A DNA stretch of 64,000 bases from an uncultured Bacteroidales bacterium. GTDB lineage: Bacteria; Bacteroidota; Bacteroidia; Bacteroidales; UBA932. The stretch spans positions 149,077 through 213,076 of the forward strand of contig CAMJBH010000001.1 in NCBI GenBank assembly GCA_946403855.1, in the 5' to 3' direction. The notes under the pieces are model-generated. The model did no database searches and was not told where the DNA came from. It was given only the letters and a program-made list of their open reading frames with translations. Positions 8,002 through 17,838 of the stretch are shown here, one piece after another (position 1 is the stretch's first letter; every line of letters begins with the position of its first letter). Made by a program: the position numbers and the translations under genes.

Positions 8002-8634
8002 TCAGAAAGAACCAGGTATAACACCTGAGAACTTATTTCCGAAATAATCCTCTATTATAACTTCGCCAGATCGCAAGGGTTTTCTTAATCCATTTTCGTC
8101 TTCTTTCACTTCTATATTAATTCCCTCATTTATCGAATTATCGTATGTTGTATCGTATGGCGGCTCATTGCCCGGATAGTAATCAACAAGCATTATGCCC
8201 CCATATTCTTCTATTTTATCCAATGGAATTTCGATATAGTTTTCTTTATAATAAAAACAAGCTAATACAACATCATTTAATGATGATCCGGCAGGGTGGT
8301 CTTTGTCAAAATCTTCTAGCGTAACCACATCTATTTTCTTAATACGCCAATCTATCAGGGACCAATGATTATACCGCATCTTTATATGTAATCCCCTTTT
8401 ATGAAACCAACCTTTGATTGCCAAGGTTGAATCCAAGCCGCTGTAGTATTCCCGACTCAAAAAGTCAAACGAAGGATCAAACTCTACTTCCGGCTTAATC
8501 GTACTTTCTATTGTCGTTACCGACTTTACTTTATACACCTTATAACACTCATCGTTACGATATTCTTCCTTATAGTGGCATGATGTCGCCACCATTGAAA
8601 AGAGCACGATGGCAAATAATACTTTGCTTCTCAT
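8002..8634 (-). CDS. Hypothetical lipoprotein, AT-rich, repeat-flanked
   Basis: 210 residues. The signal ends in MVATSCHYKEEY, a lipobox with the Cys near residue 19. The remainder is acidic and tyrosine-rich with no motif I recognise; short secreted lipoproteins of this kind are common and uncharacterised in Bacteroidales. Codon choice is strikingly AT-rich (AAA, TAT, ATT, GAA) compared with both neighbours, and the gene is bracketed by two identical 46-nt hairpin repeats. Both facts suggest separate acquisition. It has its own promoter-like element (8719-8750) inside the repeat-bounded unit. I cannot assign a function. Confidence 0.75.
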   Translation of the reverse strand: MRSKVLFAIVLFSMVATSCHYKEEYRNDECYKVYKVKSVTTIESTIKPEVEFDPSFDFLSREYYSGLDSTLAIKGWFHKRGLHIKMRYNHWSLIDWRIKKIDVVTLEDFDKDHPAGSSLNDVVLACFYYKENYIEIPLDKIEEYGGIMLVDYYPGNEPPYDTTYDNSINEGINIEVKEDENGLRKPLRSGEVIIEDYFGNKFSGVIPGSF

Positions 8635-8718
8635 ATGTATAAATGTTTTAATTATTTATAGGTTTTTCTATTGTCATATAATTTATGAATCTCCTTATTA
8701 GGCGTCATTTTAGCCATG

Positions 8719-8750
8719 CAAAGATGAGGCGGGCTTAATTATTTTGCAAA
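8719..8750 (-). promoter_or_regulatory. Promoter for the AT-rich lipoprotein gene
   Basis: Minus strand TTTG (8750-8747), 20 nt, CATCTTTG (8726-8719): one mismatch to TAnnTTTG. It leaves a leader of about 80 nt before ATG 8634. Confidence 0.5.
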
Positions 8751-8760
8751 TTAATCTTGG

Positions 8761-8807
8761 TGAACACGACATTTTAGGGGTTGAACACGACATTTTGGAG
8801 GTTGAAG
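8761..8807. repeat. 21-nt tandem repeat
   Basis: TGAACACGACATTTT begins at 8761 and again at 8782, and a third partial unit (TGAAG) begins at 8803: a 21-nt period, about 2.2 units, just outside 46-nt repeat copy 2. Confidence 0.8.
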
Positions 8808-8813
8808 CCTCGA

Positions 8814-8859
8814 CACATAACACGAGCCAGGGGGTGCTGCGAACGGCACCCCCTGGCTC
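8814..8859. repeat. 46-nt hairpin direct repeat, copy 2
   Basis: Identical to 7935-7980 and 879 nt away from it in the same orientation. Here the dyad extends by one more C-G pair (8823-8860). Confidence 0.95.
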
Positions 8860-8877
8860 GAATAAGGCTCAAAACGC

Positions 8878-8909
8878 TCCAAGGGGTGCACAATCCGGCA
8901 CCCCTTGGA
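8878..8909 (-). terminator. Hairpin after the GH31 gene
   Basis: A 12-bp perfect stem (8878-8889 with 8898-8909) with an 8-nt loop, 15 nt past the GH31 stop on the minus strand. It shares the GGGGTGC/GCACCCC core and the loop size of the 46-nt repeats. TTTT follows 8 nt later on the minus strand. The gap 8635-8924 contains only these repeats and the promoter. Confidence 0.6.
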
Positions 8910-8924
8910 ACGAGTACGTCAATC

Positions 8925-11348
8925 TTAATTGGCTACAAGCTCCACTCTCAGAACCTCCGAGACCGGAGATTCGGGAAGGGTGACCACTGTCCGCCCACCT
9001 CCGGAACACACGGCGGAGGCTTCCAGCGGCTTGCCGTTCACCAGCACCTTGTGCGGGGCATGGTTCACGCCCTCCAGCACGAGGCTCAGCCGGCGGCTTT
9101 CCGGAGCGCCTTTCCAACTTCCTTTCCTGGAACCGATGGTCAGCAAAGTCTTCTTGCCCGACACGCTCTTCTCTATCTGGGTAGAAGCAAATTCACTGTC
9201 GTAGGCCTGCGAAATGCCGTCGTCTTCGTAGTGGATTATCTTGCAAGAGGTCTTGCCGGGAACGATCAGCAAGCGAAGCTCGTTATTCTTCTCCTGCAGG
9301 TTGGTAATTCCCTCGGGAGCCATGGGGATAACGGCACCTGCTTTTACGAACCAGGGATTCTGGTCCAATGAATAGCGGAGCGAATGCACCTTGCCACCGC
9401 CAAGCAGATTGCCGTGCGCCATATCGTACCACTCACCCTTGGGGAGCCAGACTTTGCGGGGTGCGGTTCCGTCGGCTCCCACAGGTTCCATGATTGCGGT
9501 AGCCAGAATATTGTCTCCGAAGTAGTATTCTTCGTTCCATTCATAAGCCTCCGAAATCTCGGGATGATAGTAATAGAGCGGACGGCACATGGAGACTCCG
9601 CTTTGATGTGCCTGACGTGCAGCATCATAGATGTATGGAGTCAGATCGTAACGGAGCTTGATCGCCGCCTTCAGATACTCATAATGATCGGGATAGATCC
9701 AGATACGGCAGTCCAGGTCGGCACTCTGGGTGGAATGTGTCTTGAAAATGGGCGTAAAAACGCCGAACTGCATCCAGCGGGTGTAGAGCTCAGGGTCGCG
9801 CGGGCCCTTCTTTTCTTTGTGCTGCATGTGCCCGCCGATATCGTGGCCCCAGTAGCCATAGCCCACATTGGAGGCCGTGGATGTGAAATAAGGCAGGAAC
9901 TTGAGCACTGACCATTCCGTGTATGTATCTCCCGAGAAACCAAGTTGGTAGCGGTGACTGCCCAAGCCGCCCCAACGGTGGTAAATGAGCGGACGCGGGG
10001 CATCAAGGCCCAGCGAGCGGGTCTGGCGCAGCTTGTCGTTCCAGAAGCTGTAGTTGCACCAGAAAGTATTCGAAAGGTCCTTCACATAACGGCTCTGGCG
10101 CCACTGCTGCCAGTCGAGCCACCAGAAATCAACTCCCTGACGTTCAAGCGGATGGATAACCGAATTGAAATAGGCGTCGGCCCATGCCTGCTGGTCCAGA
10201 CGGAATGGAACGGGAGCGCGCCAGCCGGGGCGTCCGACAGCTTCTTTGAGGCCGGCGAACTGGTAGCCGCCCTCCGGGTAAATATAGTCCTTGGGGCCGT
10301 CATAGTCGTCGGTACGTGACAGATAGTCCTCCACAAAGCGCGAATAGCAATCCTCGTAGGGACGTATGCCCGATGCAGGGTGAAGATTGAGGGCTGTCTT
10401 GAAGCCCTTAGAGTGCAGTTCCGCAAGGAGCCCTTCCGGATCGGGGATGAGGTCCCTGTTCCAAGTGTAACCGGTCCAGCCGCGACGCTGGTCGAATTCG
10501 TCGCGTCCAAGGCGTTCGTTCATGGGCTTCCAGGTCTCGTGCCAGTCCATATCGATGATGAACACGTCGGCGGGGATGCCGCGAGAACGCATGTCATCGG
10601 CCAGCTGGATTATTTCCTGGTCGGTGTATATCCAATATCGGCTCCACCAGTAGCCGAACACATATTTCGGAGGCATGGGAATGTCGCCGGCGACCTTGGT
10701 AAAATCTTTCAGGGCAGCGAGATAGTCGTGGCCGTAAGCGAAGATGTACCAGTCGTAGCGCTCCCCTTCCGGCCTTTCACACACCCATTCGCCCCAGTCG
10801 GAAGAGTCCGTCTGAAGCAGATGGCGCGAACTTTCATCCACTATGGCCCATCCGTCGCGGGAGAGGATGCCGTTCTCCAACTCCTTCTCATGATGGCTCA
10901 GGCGGTCCCATCCATTGCAGCCGTCAAGCGTACGGGTGGTGCCTTTGAGATTGCCTGACGGTTCGTCGCCGGGATGCCAGGCCACGGTCTTGCCGTTTAG
11001 CTTGAAGCTTACGGTCAGGTTGTCCGGAGCGAACTTGCCGCCTTTGTAGGTCAGTGTAAGCTTGTCCGTTTTGATGGTTATGCCATTGCCAGCGGCCTGC
11101 GACTTGAAGGCCGGAACAGGCAGGCGGCGGTTTATGATGGCAAGGCTGGCCCGATCTTCGAACTGCCCATCTGCAGACCATTCCATGCGGATGAGGCGGT
11201 CGGTAAGGACTGTGAAGCGGGCGTTGCCGTAAATCACTGTTGCTTCGGGGTCAGCTTGCGGATCCTGAGGCGTAAGCGATTCAGCATACACATTATTCAA
11301 TGAAATGGTGGCGAGGATGGCCACTATAAACAAAGAGAACTTTTTCAT
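8925..11348 (-). CDS. GH31 family alpha-glycosidase, secreted
   Basis: 807 residues with a signal peptide (cleavage near NVYAES). An N-terminal beta-sandwich (about 30-220) precedes the (beta/alpha)8 barrel (about 225-590). Barrel landmarks are [35 protein letters not shown] with the predicted nucleophile Asp412, [19 protein letters not shown] with the predicted acid/base Asp474, and [10 protein letters not shown]-terminal beta domains complete a normal-length GH31 enzyme. Members cleave alpha-glucosides, alpha-xylosides or related sugars with retention; the specificity cannot be read by eye. It is probably periplasmic. It diverges from the UvrA-like gene and has a -7 box TATATTTG just upstream. 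The nearby symporter and oxidoreductases suggest a carbohydrate-use neighbourhood. Confidence 0.92.
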   Translation of the reverse strand: MKKFSLFIVAILATISLNNVYAESLTPQDPQADPEATVIYGNARFTVLTDRLIRMEWSADGQFEDRASLAIINRRLPVPAFKSQAAGNGITIKTDKLTLTYKGGKFAPDNLTVSFKLNGKTVAWHPGDEPSGNLKGTTRTLDGCNGWDRLSHHEKELENGILSRDGWAIVDESSRHLLQTDSSDWGEWVCERPEGERYDWYIFAYGHDYLAALKDFTKVAGDIPMPPKYVFGYWWSRYWIYTDQEIIQLADDMRSRGIPADVFIIDMDWHETWKPMNERLGRDEFDQRRGWTGYTWNRDLIPDPEGLLAELHSKGFKTALNLHPASGIRPYEDCYSRFVEDYLSRTDDYDGPKDYIYPEGGYQFAGLKEAVGRPGWRAPVPFRLDQQAWADAYFNSVIHPLERQGVDFWWLDWQQWRQSRYVKDLSNTFWCNYSFWNDKLRQTRSLGLDAPRPLIYHRWGGLGSHRYQLGFSGDTYTEWSVLKFLPYFTSTASNVGYGYWGHDIGGHMQHKEKKGPRDPELYTRWMQFGVFTPIFKTHSTQSADLDCRIWIYPDHYEYLKAAIKLRYDLTPYIYDAARQAHQSGVSMCRPLYYYHPEISEAYEWNEEYYFGDNILATAIMEPVGADGTAPRKVWLPKGEWYDMAHGNLLGGGKVHSLRYSLDQNPWFVKAGAVIPMAPEGITNLQEKNNELRLLIVPGKTSCKIIHYEDDGISQAYDSEFASTQIEKSVSGKKTLLTIGSRKGSWKGAPESRRLSLVLEGVNHAPHKVLVNGKPLEASAVCSGGGRTVVTLPESPVSEVLRVELVAN

Positions 11349-11364
11349 TGGTAATCAGTTTTCA

Positions 11365-11372
11365 CAAATATA
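11365..11372 (-). promoter_or_regulatory. -7 element for the GH31 gene
   Basis: TATATTTG on the minus strand, 16 nt before ATG 11348, fits TAnnTTTG. No clear -33 box. Confidence 0.45.
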
Positions 11373-11522
11373 GTAATTATTCTGCATTTCTCTGCCGCCG
11401 TCACCCCGTCGGGAAAGAAATCCGAATTATCTGTCCAGCTGACAGAAACACGCAGAAGGATAAAGGTAGCTTCCGGCGATACCTGAAGATCAGGGAGAGA
11501 GTCTTTCCGCTGCTCTGGGGGC

Positions 11523-11551
11523 TTGTCTTTCAAAAGAGTTTTGTACCTTTG
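11523..11551 (+). promoter_or_regulatory. Promoter for the UvrA-like gene
   Basis: TTG at 11523-11525, 18 nt, TACCTTTG at 11544-11551, about 43 nt before ATG 11595. Confidence 0.6.
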
Positions 11552-11594
11552 GGCCTGTATTCCGTCAGGAGTGCCCCAAATACAACCCGCACAC

Positions 11595-14051
11595 ATGCCC
11601 AAATACATAGAAGTCAGGGGCGCAAAAGCCCACAATCTCAAAAACATAGACGTTGACATCCCCCTCGGGAAAATCGTAGGCATTGCCGGAGTCTCCGGTT
11701 CCGGCAAATCATCACTGGCCCTGGGAGTGCTGTACGCCGAAGGTTCAAGGCGCTATCTGGAGTCACTTTCGACCTACACGCGCCGCCGCATGACACAGGC
11801 CTCCCGCGCCATGGTGGACGAAGTGCGCTACGTCCCGGCGTCTCTGGCCCTTCACCAACGGCCGGGCGTACCTGGCATACGCAGCACATTCGGCACCATG
11901 TCCGAACTCCTCAACAGCCTCAGGCTCATGTTCTCGCGTCTCGCCAACCACCGCTGCCCCAACGGGCACTACCTGGAGCCTACCCTGGACGTGGCGGCAG
12001 AGCAGCCCATTTTCTGCCCAGTGTGCGGAGAGAGGGTCTATCCCCCTGGAGCAGAGCAGCTTGCCTTCAACAGCGAAGGGGCCTGCCGCACCTGCTCCGG
12101 CACCGGAATAATACGCACAGTGGACGAATCCACCCTGGTTCCCGATGACTCCCTCACGATTGACCAGGGAGCCGTGGCCCCATGGGGTTCGCTCATGTGG
12201 TCCCTCATGAAAGACATAGCCCGCGAGATGGGCGTACGCACCGACGTCCCGTTCAGGGACCTTACGCCCGAAGAAAAAGAAATCGTGTACCACGGGCCCG
12301 CCGAGAAACGTCACATCATCTACAAAAACGAGAAAACCAACGGTTTTGCAGAGATGGACTTCACCTACTACAGCGCCGTGTACTCCGTGCAGAACGCCCT
12401 TGCCAAGGTCAAAGACGAGGCGGGAATGAAGCGCCTGGAGAAGTTTCTCAAAGAAGATGTCTGTCCCGACTGCGGAGGCACCCGCCTGTCCGAGGCTGCA
12501 AGGGCTCCCCGCCTTAGGGGCATCAGCCTTGCCGACGCCTGCAAGATGACGTTGTCTGAACTCATCGAGTGGGTGGCGGGAGTGCCGGCTTCGCTCCCCG
12601 AGCCCATGAGGCCGATGGCAGAACGCATCTGCGAGTCTTTCAACGACACGGCACGGCGGCTCGTAGATCTGGGCCTGAGTTACCTGTCGCTGGACAGGGC
12701 GGCATCGACTTTGAGCACCGGAGAACGCCAGAGGGTACAGCTCGCAAGGGCCGTACGCAACCGCACCACCGGAGTGCTGTACGTTCTGGACGAGCCCTCC
12801 ATAGGCCTGCATCCTTCTAACATTGAAGGACTTACAGGAGTCATGGACGACCTTGTAGCCGACGGCAACACAGTGGTGCTGGTGGATCATGATACACAGG
12901 TACTCGAGCACGCCGACTGGATAATCGAACTGGGGCCGGAGGCAGGAGCCGGCGGAGGAAAGCTCATCGCGCAGGGCACCCCTGAGTCGCTCAAGTCGAT
13001 GCCCGGCTCACGCATCGCACCCTTCCTGAGCGCAGGCGTGCCCGTGAAGGAACGCGCCGCCGACCTGTTTGCAGAAGGTTCAATTTCCATGCGCACAGGC
13101 GCCATACACACCGTACATCCGCTGGACGTCAGTTTCCCCAAGGGACGCCTGAGCGTCGTCACCGGCGTATCGGGGTCAGGCAAGACCACCATGATACTGG
13201 AGAGCCTCGTGCCAGGGGTGGCAGCATGGGCGGAAGGACGCAAAATGCCTGCGCACGTGCTGGAAGTAAGCGCCCCCGGCATCAAGCATATCAAACTGAT
13301 AGACGCCACCCCAATAGGCATCAATGTGCGCTCTACAGTAGCCACTTACGCCGGCATCCACGACGAACTCCGCAAAGTGTACGCACGCGCCGACGGCGCC
13401 AAGGCAGGAGGCTGGAAGGCGGGCGACTTTTCCTACAACACCGGACGCCTCCGCTGCCCCGTATGCGACGGCACCGGCAGCATAAGCCTGGACGTACAGT
13501 TCCTGCCCGACGTGGACATCCCCTGTCCCGACTGCCACGGCTCACGCTATTCCCGCGAGGCATTCGAGATTCGCCGCAACGGCGGCAACTCGCTCCCGGA
13601 ATTGATGGAAATGAGCGTAGATGAAGCACTTGAGGCATGCGCGGACCTCCCACTGGTACGCAGCCGCCTGCAGGTCCTGCACGACCTCGGACTTGGCTAC
13701 CTAACCCTAGGCGAAGCCACGCCCAGCCTTTCGGGAGGCGAAGCGCAGAGGCTCAAGCTTGCAAGCGAAATGGGGCGCGGGCAGGCCGACAGCGTGTTCG
13801 TTTTCGACGAACCCACAATCGGCTTGCACCCACTTGATGTACAGACACTTATGGAAGTGTTCAGACACCTCATCGGCAACGGCGCGACGGTCATTGTCAT
13901 AGAACATGACCTCGACGTGATACGCAGCGCCGATTACGTCGTGGACATGGGGCCCGGCGGAGGTGTGCAAGGCGGACGCATAGTCGCCTGCGGTGCACCT
14001 TCGGAGATCGCAAAAAACCAGGACAGCGTCACGGGACGCTATCTGGTCTAA
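11595..14051 (+). CDS. UvrA-type ABC ATPase lacking the UvrB-binding domain
   Basis: About 818 residues from ATG 11595 ([17 protein letters not shown]), the conserved UvrA start block. It has two ABC modules. The first has [26 protein letters not shown] and [13 protein letters not shown]. The second has [24 protein letters not shown] and [13 protein letters not shown]. Zinc motifs are present ([38 protein letters not shown]). Canonical UvrA has about 940 residues; here the first zinc pair runs straight into [16 protein letters not shown], so the UvrB-binding insertion appears missing, as in UvrA2 and drug-resistance UvrA paralogues. It is therefore probably not the main excision-repair damage sensor. 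The stop codon overlaps the stop of the convergent oxidoreductase gene by 4 nt. Confidence 0.9.
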   Translation: MPKYIEVRGAKAHNLKNIDVDIPLGKIVGIAGVSGSGKSSLALGVLYAEGSRRYLESLSTYTRRRMTQASRAMVDEVRYVPASLALHQRPGVPGIRSTFGTMSELLNSLRLMFSRLANHRCPNGHYLEPTLDVAAEQPIFCPVCGERVYPPGAEQLAFNSEGACRTCSGTGIIRTVDESTLVPDDSLTIDQGAVAPWGSLMWSLMKDIAREMGVRTDVPFRDLTPEEKEIVYHGPAEKRHIIYKNEKTNGFAEMDFTYYSAVYSVQNALAKVKDEAGMKRLEKFLKEDVCPDCGGTRLSEAARAPRLRGISLADACKMTLSELIEWVAGVPASLPEPMRPMAERICESFNDTARRLVDLGLSYLSLDRAASTLSTGERQRVQLARAVRNRTTGVLYVLDEPSIGLHPSNIEGLTGVMDDLVADGNTVVLVDHDTQVLEHADWIIELGPEAGAGGGKLIAQGTPESLKSMPGSRIAPFLSAGVPVKERAADLFAEGSISMRTGAIHTVHPLDVSFPKGRLSVVTGVSGSGKTTMILESLVPGVAAWAEGRKMPAHVLEVSAPGIKHIKLIDATPIGINVRSTVATYAGIHDELRKVYARADGAKAGGWKAGDFSYNTGRLRCPVCDGTGSISLDVQFLPDVDIPCPDCHGSRYSREAFEIRRNGGNSLPELMEMSVDEALEACADLPLVRSRLQVLHDLGLGYLTLGEATPSLSGGEAQRLKLASEMGRGQADSVFVFDEPTIGLHPLDVQTLMEVFRHLIGNGATVIVIEHDLDVIRSADYVVDMGPGGGVQGGRIVACGAPSEIAKNQDSVTGRYLV

Positions 14052-15886
14052 CGGTCTTCGGCCTGATGGCCTGTACGGTCAACCTGGTGGTAGAACTGTG
14101 TATAAGGCACGTCGGTACGGCCTGCTCCCTTCTTCATGAGAGCCACAAGGTCCTCGAAGTTAGTTTTGTAGATGTCGCGGGGAAGCAACTTCTTGCCCAC
14201 GCACACGCTGGCGGCCAGGCCCACCACTTCGCCCATCATGGCGCAGGTACGCATCACACGCACTGATCCAAGGGCGATGTGAGTAACGCTTATATCGCGT
14301 CCGGCCATGAACATATTGGGTATGTCGGCGCTGTACAGGCAGCGGTAAGGTATTGCATAGGGATCGATGGGGACAAGCTTACCAATGCTCATCCATTCCT
14401 CTCCGGGATACTTGCCGGCATTGCGCGGGTCGGGATAATGCTGGTCGATGCGCCAGGTCGTGGTGCAGGTGCCGTCGGGATAAGGGATGGGACGGGTGAG
14501 ATCCTGCTCGCGAAGTATCAGGTCGCCCACGATGCGGCGGCTTTCCCTCTTGCCGCTCACGTGGCTTACCCAAGTGAGGTGGGTGCACTCCCAATCTTCC
14601 TTCTTGGCCAGACGGTTCTTGCAATAAGAGAAAGTGCTGTAAGCCACGTACATACCGTAGTCGCGTATCTTCTCGGCATCGGCAATCTGGTCGTCGTTCA
14701 TGCCCACTTCCCAATACCAGTTGGCACGGTGCACAGGTTCCACCGTCTCCTCGTCTAGCTTGAGGCCCCAGTCGAGGCTGTCGGGGAAGGTGCATGGGGT
14801 ATTCCAGTCTTCGCAGTACCACTCAATGCTCACGCCCATGGTGTAGCCGTCCGCTTTCTCGGGAGCAAGGCTCTCGCCAAATTCGCTGCGGGCCTCACGT
14901 CCCATCATGGTGCGGGCTCCGGCAAGTACGGCCAAGTGGGCGTCGCCGGTGCAGTCGGAGAACACATAGCCGCTCACGCGGATGCGGTTCTGGCGGGTAG
15001 CCTCGACAGCCTCTACCGCCTTGATGCAACCATTCTCCATCTCCACTTTATCGACGGTAAAACCTGCAAACAAAGTGATGTTGGGCTCCGCAGCTATCAC
15101 GTCCCATTTCTTCCAATCTTGATAGTGATGAGCACCGCGGGCATTTCCTATGCGGTCCGGGCCTATTTCGTTAAGTATATATCCCAGAGAAGGATACGGA
15201 GGCATGTTGATCTGCCCGCCAAGGCCGACTCGGACTTCGGAACTGTTGTTGCCGCCCAGGATATAGCGGTCCTGCAGAAGGGCCACTTTGCTGCCGTTGC
15301 GGGCGGCGGCTATGGCTGCACAAAGTCCCGACATGCCCGCTCCGACGATAACGAAATCGAAGTTTCCCTTGTCTTCCACGGGGCTGGGCAGCAGTTCGGC
15401 ACGCAAGGCCTTATAGTCTTTCAGGCTGCGCCCGGGAGTCTCGGAAGTGGTGGTGAGCAGAATGGCGTCGCAGCGGCCGTCCAGGCCGGTCTGGTCGTGA
15501 AGGGCAAGAGTATGCTCTCCGGCAGACAGAAAATAAGTACCGCCTTTCTGCCAATACCATGCTGCGCGTTGGGCACGTGTGTCGCCGGGACAGCCGATAC
15601 CGAATTCGGAATCATCGGGGGCTCCGTCAAGCTTCACCTGGAAGATGCCGGGGGTTTTGCCCTCGCTCCAGAAAGCCGTCCAGTTCTTGGTACGCACCCA
15701 AAGGGTATAGTTTCCATCTGCTGGAATCTGTATCCGGGTGATTGCATCTTTCTTGAGAGGCTCACCTATACCGTGGGCCAGCAGGTAGCTGGATCCCATC
15801 TGAAGCACAAACTGTTGTTCTACTGTCCAGTCGCCAAGGTCGTCAAAAGTGGTGGCGAGGACCATCAGGGAATTAGATTTATCCAT
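14048..15886 (-). CDS. FAD-dependent oxidoreductase with N-terminal beta-sandwich domain
   Basis: 612 residues. From about residue 175 it is a PF12831-type FAD oxidoreductase: FVIVGAGMSGLCAAIAAARNG is the dinucleotide-binding fold, followed by GGNNSSEVRVGLGG and, near the end, FMAGRDISVTHIALGSVRV, the second FAD block. Residues 20-150 form a separate beta-sandwich (PADGNYTLWVRTKNW, SAGEHTLALHDQ) like the golvesin or carbohydrate-binding modules fused to related enzymes. No signal peptide is visible. The gene starts immediately after the DUF456 stop (1-nt overlap). A shorter relative lies divergently at 16422. The substrate is unknown; sugar-like compounds are plausible from the context. Confidence 0.82.
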   Translation of the reverse strand: MDKSNSLMVLATTFDDLGDWTVEQQFVLQMGSSYLLAHGIGEPLKKDAITRIQIPADGNYTLWVRTKNWTAFWSEGKTPGIFQVKLDGAPDDSEFGIGCPGDTRAQRAAWYWQKGGTYFLSAGEHTLALHDQTGLDGRCDAILLTTTSETPGRSLKDYKALRAELLPSPVEDKGNFDFVIVGAGMSGLCAAIAAARNGSKVALLQDRYILGGNNSSEVRVGLGGQINMPPYPSLGYILNEIGPDRIGNARGAHHYQDWKKWDVIAAEPNITLFAGFTVDKVEMENGCIKAVEAVEATRQNRIRVSGYVFSDCTGDAHLAVLAGARTMMGREARSEFGESLAPEKADGYTMGVSIEWYCEDWNTPCTFPDSLDWGLKLDEETVEPVHRANWYWEVGMNDDQIADAEKIRDYGMYVAYSTFSYCKNRLAKKEDWECTHLTWVSHVSGKRESRRIVGDLILREQDLTRPIPYPDGTCTTTWRIDQHYPDPRNAGKYPGEEWMSIGKLVPIDPYAIPYRCLYSADIPNMFMAGRDISVTHIALGSVRVMRTCAMMGEVVGLAASVCVGKKLLPRDIYKTNFEDLVALMKKGAGRTDVPYTQFYHQVDRTGHQAEDR

Positions 15887-16377
15887 TATAGAAATGCATA
15901 TTTAACTATCAACCAAGCCATGACTCCGGATGCCATAAGCTTAAGGCCGGTACCGAGCATGAAACCTATGAATGCACCAATGCCTGCCTTGAATGCAGGC
16001 CACATGCCTTTGTTGTTTACCATAAGCTCACCCAGGAAAGCTCCGAGCAAGGAACCGAGTATTATGCCGATCGGGGGCACCAGCATGCCGACGATAAGGC
16101 CTATCAAAGCACCGGTGGAGGCCGCTTTGTGACCACCGGTCATGGCCGTAGTCTTGACCGGTATAATGTAGTCGAGGATACTCACCACAATGGTAATACC
16201 CAACCATATGAGGAGCGTTGTAATGGTCATGGGATCGGGTCTCTCACCAACTTTGTCGGCGAAAAAGACCAGCAGCATGCCCACCCAGCTGAGCGGCGGG
16301 CCCGGAAGCCCGGGCATAATGCTTCCGATTATACCAACGATGGCGCAAATAACTGCAAAAACAATAAGCACAACCAT
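15886..16377 (-). CDS. DUF456 family membrane protein
   Basis: 163 residues with about five hydrophobic segments, rich in Gly. The opening block IGSIMPGLPGPPLSWVGML and the central GGHKAASTGALIG stretch are typical of DUF456 proteins, small inner-membrane proteins of unknown function widespread in bacteria. It sits between two divergent FAD oxidoreductase genes and shares a 1-nt overlap with the downstream one, so it is probably co-transcribed with it. Its role there is unknown. Confidence 0.88.
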   Translation of the reverse strand: MVVLIVFAVICAIVGIIGSIMPGLPGPPLSWVGMLLVFFADKVGERPDPMTITTLLIWLGITIVVSILDYIIPVKTTAMTGGHKAASTGALIGLIVGMLVPPIGIILGSLLGAFLGELMVNNKGMWPAFKAGIGAFIGFMLGTGLKLMASGVMAWLIVKYAFL

Positions 16378-16401
16378 AACGCGAAATTAGTAATTATTTC
16401 T

Positions 16402-16409
16402 TATTTTTG
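16402..16409 (+). promoter_or_regulatory. -7 element for the second FAD oxidoreductase
   Basis: TATTTTTG fits TAnnTTTG, 12 nt before ATG 16422. No -33 box is obvious. Confidence 0.4.
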
Positions 16410-16421
16410 TGAATTAGTACA

Positions 16422-17750
16422 ATGGATTTTTTTTGCTATAACAAACACATACCCGTCGCAGGCAATTACGACGTGGTAGTCTGCGGTGGCGGGCCTGCCG
16501 GATTCATAGCGGCCATTGCGGCCGCACGCAGCGGTGCACACACCGCCCTGATCGAACAATACGGATTCCTTGGCGGTATGGCCACTTCAGGTCTGGTGGC
16601 ACCGCTGAGCGTCTTTACCTACAACGGTGAGAAAGTCATCGGGGGCATACCCTGGGAGTTCTGCGAACGTCTGCAGGCCATGGGCGGCGGCCTCATCGAG
16701 AAGCCTCTGGGCAACGTGGCCTTCGAACCAGAGCTATACAAACTATGCTGCCAGCGCATGGCAATTGAGGCCGGAGTCAAGCTGCACCTCCATTCTTACC
16801 TCTGCGGCTGCGAATGCCGGGAAGGCCGCATCGAAGCCATATTCATAGACAACAAAAACGGCACCGAGGCCATCAGAGCCAAGGTTTTTATAGATGCCAC
16901 CGGAGATGCCGACCTCGCGCATTTCGCCCTCGTGCCCATGCAGCCCTCCGAGGGCCGTCCTTTGCAGCCCATGTCCACTTACTTCGTACTCAGCGGCGTA
17001 GATACATCGACGCCCCGTATGCAGCAGGCCATGCACCACAACCGCCAGGGAGTCAACTGCCATTGCGAGGAAATCCGCTCCGAGCTCATCTCCCATAAAG
17101 ACGAATGGGGCATCCCGGAATTCGGCGGCCCCTGGTTCTGCACCACCCTGCAGCCCGGCGTAGTGACGGTCAACATGACGCGCACTGCCGCCGACGCCAC
17201 ATCGGCCGGCGACCTTACCCGGGCCGAATGCGAGCTGCGCGAACAGGTTTTCAAGATGGCCGGTGTGCTGAAAGAGCATTTCCAGGAGTTCAAGAACAGC
17301 TACGTGAGCGCCGTCGCCGTGCAGGCCGGAATAAGGGAAACAAGGCGCATCTGCGGAGCCCACACAATCACCGGAGAGGAATACGTGAGCGCCTTCCGTT
17401 ATCCCGACAGTGTCAGTCGCGGGGCGCACCCGATCGACATACACGTGGCAAACGGCCCTGCGCAGAACGTCACCTTCCTCAAGACTCCGGCATACGTTCC
17501 CTACCGGGCGCTGTATGCACCGGGATTCCCGAACCTGCTCGTAGCCGGCAGGTGCATTAGCGCCGACAAGACAGCTTTCGCATCGCTCCGGGTACAGGCT
17601 TCCTGCATGGGCACCGGACAGGCCGCAGGCGAAGCGGCGGCAATGGCTGCAGAAGGCGGCCTCAGCGTGGACGGCATTGATGTGAGCAGGCTGCAAGAGC
17701 GCCTCCGCCGGCTCGGTGCTGTAATAGGTGGCGCGCAACCCCCTCATTAA
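16422..17750 (+). CDS. FAD-dependent oxidoreductase (PF12831-like)
   Basis: 442 residues. The N-terminal fold DVVVCGGGPAGFIAAIAAARSG binds FAD, followed by YGFLGGMATSGLVAPL. The internal VFIDATGDADLA is the conserved ATG-D motif of flavoproteins. The C-terminal LLVAGRCISADKTAFASLR closes the FAD site. It is shorter than the neighbour at 14048 and lacks the beta-sandwich domain. No export signal is seen, so it should be cytoplasmic. A hairpin terminator lies 15 nt after the stop. It may act with the neighbouring phosphoesterase and symporter on an imported sugar acid or polyol, but that is inference from position only. Confidence 0.85.
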   Translation: MDFFCYNKHIPVAGNYDVVVCGGGPAGFIAAIAAARSGAHTALIEQYGFLGGMATSGLVAPLSVFTYNGEKVIGGIPWEFCERLQAMGGGLIEKPLGNVAFEPELYKLCCQRMAIEAGVKLHLHSYLCGCECREGRIEAIFIDNKNGTEAIRAKVFIDATGDADLAHFALVPMQPSEGRPLQPMSTYFVLSGVDTSTPRMQQAMHHNRQGVNCHCEEIRSELISHKDEWGIPEFGGPWFCTTLQPGVVTVNMTRTAADATSAGDLTRAECELREQVFKMAGVLKEHFQEFKNSYVSAVAVQAGIRETRRICGAHTITGEEYVSAFRYPDSVSRGAHPIDIHVANGPAQNVTFLKTPAYVPYRALYAPGFPNLLVAGRCISADKTAFASLRVQASCMGTGQAAGEAAAMAAEGGLSVDGIDVSRLQERLRRLGAVIGGAQPPH

Positions 17751-17764
17751 CAGACACATCCACA

Positions 17765-17796
17765 ATTTGCCTGCAAGGAAAAAGATGCAGGCAAAT
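17765..17796 (+). terminator. Terminator-like hairpin after the FAD oxidoreductase
   Basis: An 11-bp perfect stem (17765-17775 with 17786-17796) and a 10-nt loop; no T-run follows. Confidence 0.55.
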
Positions 17797-17838
17797 CACG
17801 TAATCCACTGACAGATAATACATTACACGCCACCGTAT

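Noticed and set aside
7935..8859. Integron gene cassette with attC sites
   Set aside because: The two repeats are identical hairpins, but I see no attC core sites and no integrase; the resemblance is only structural, so I describe it as a repeat-flanked gene.
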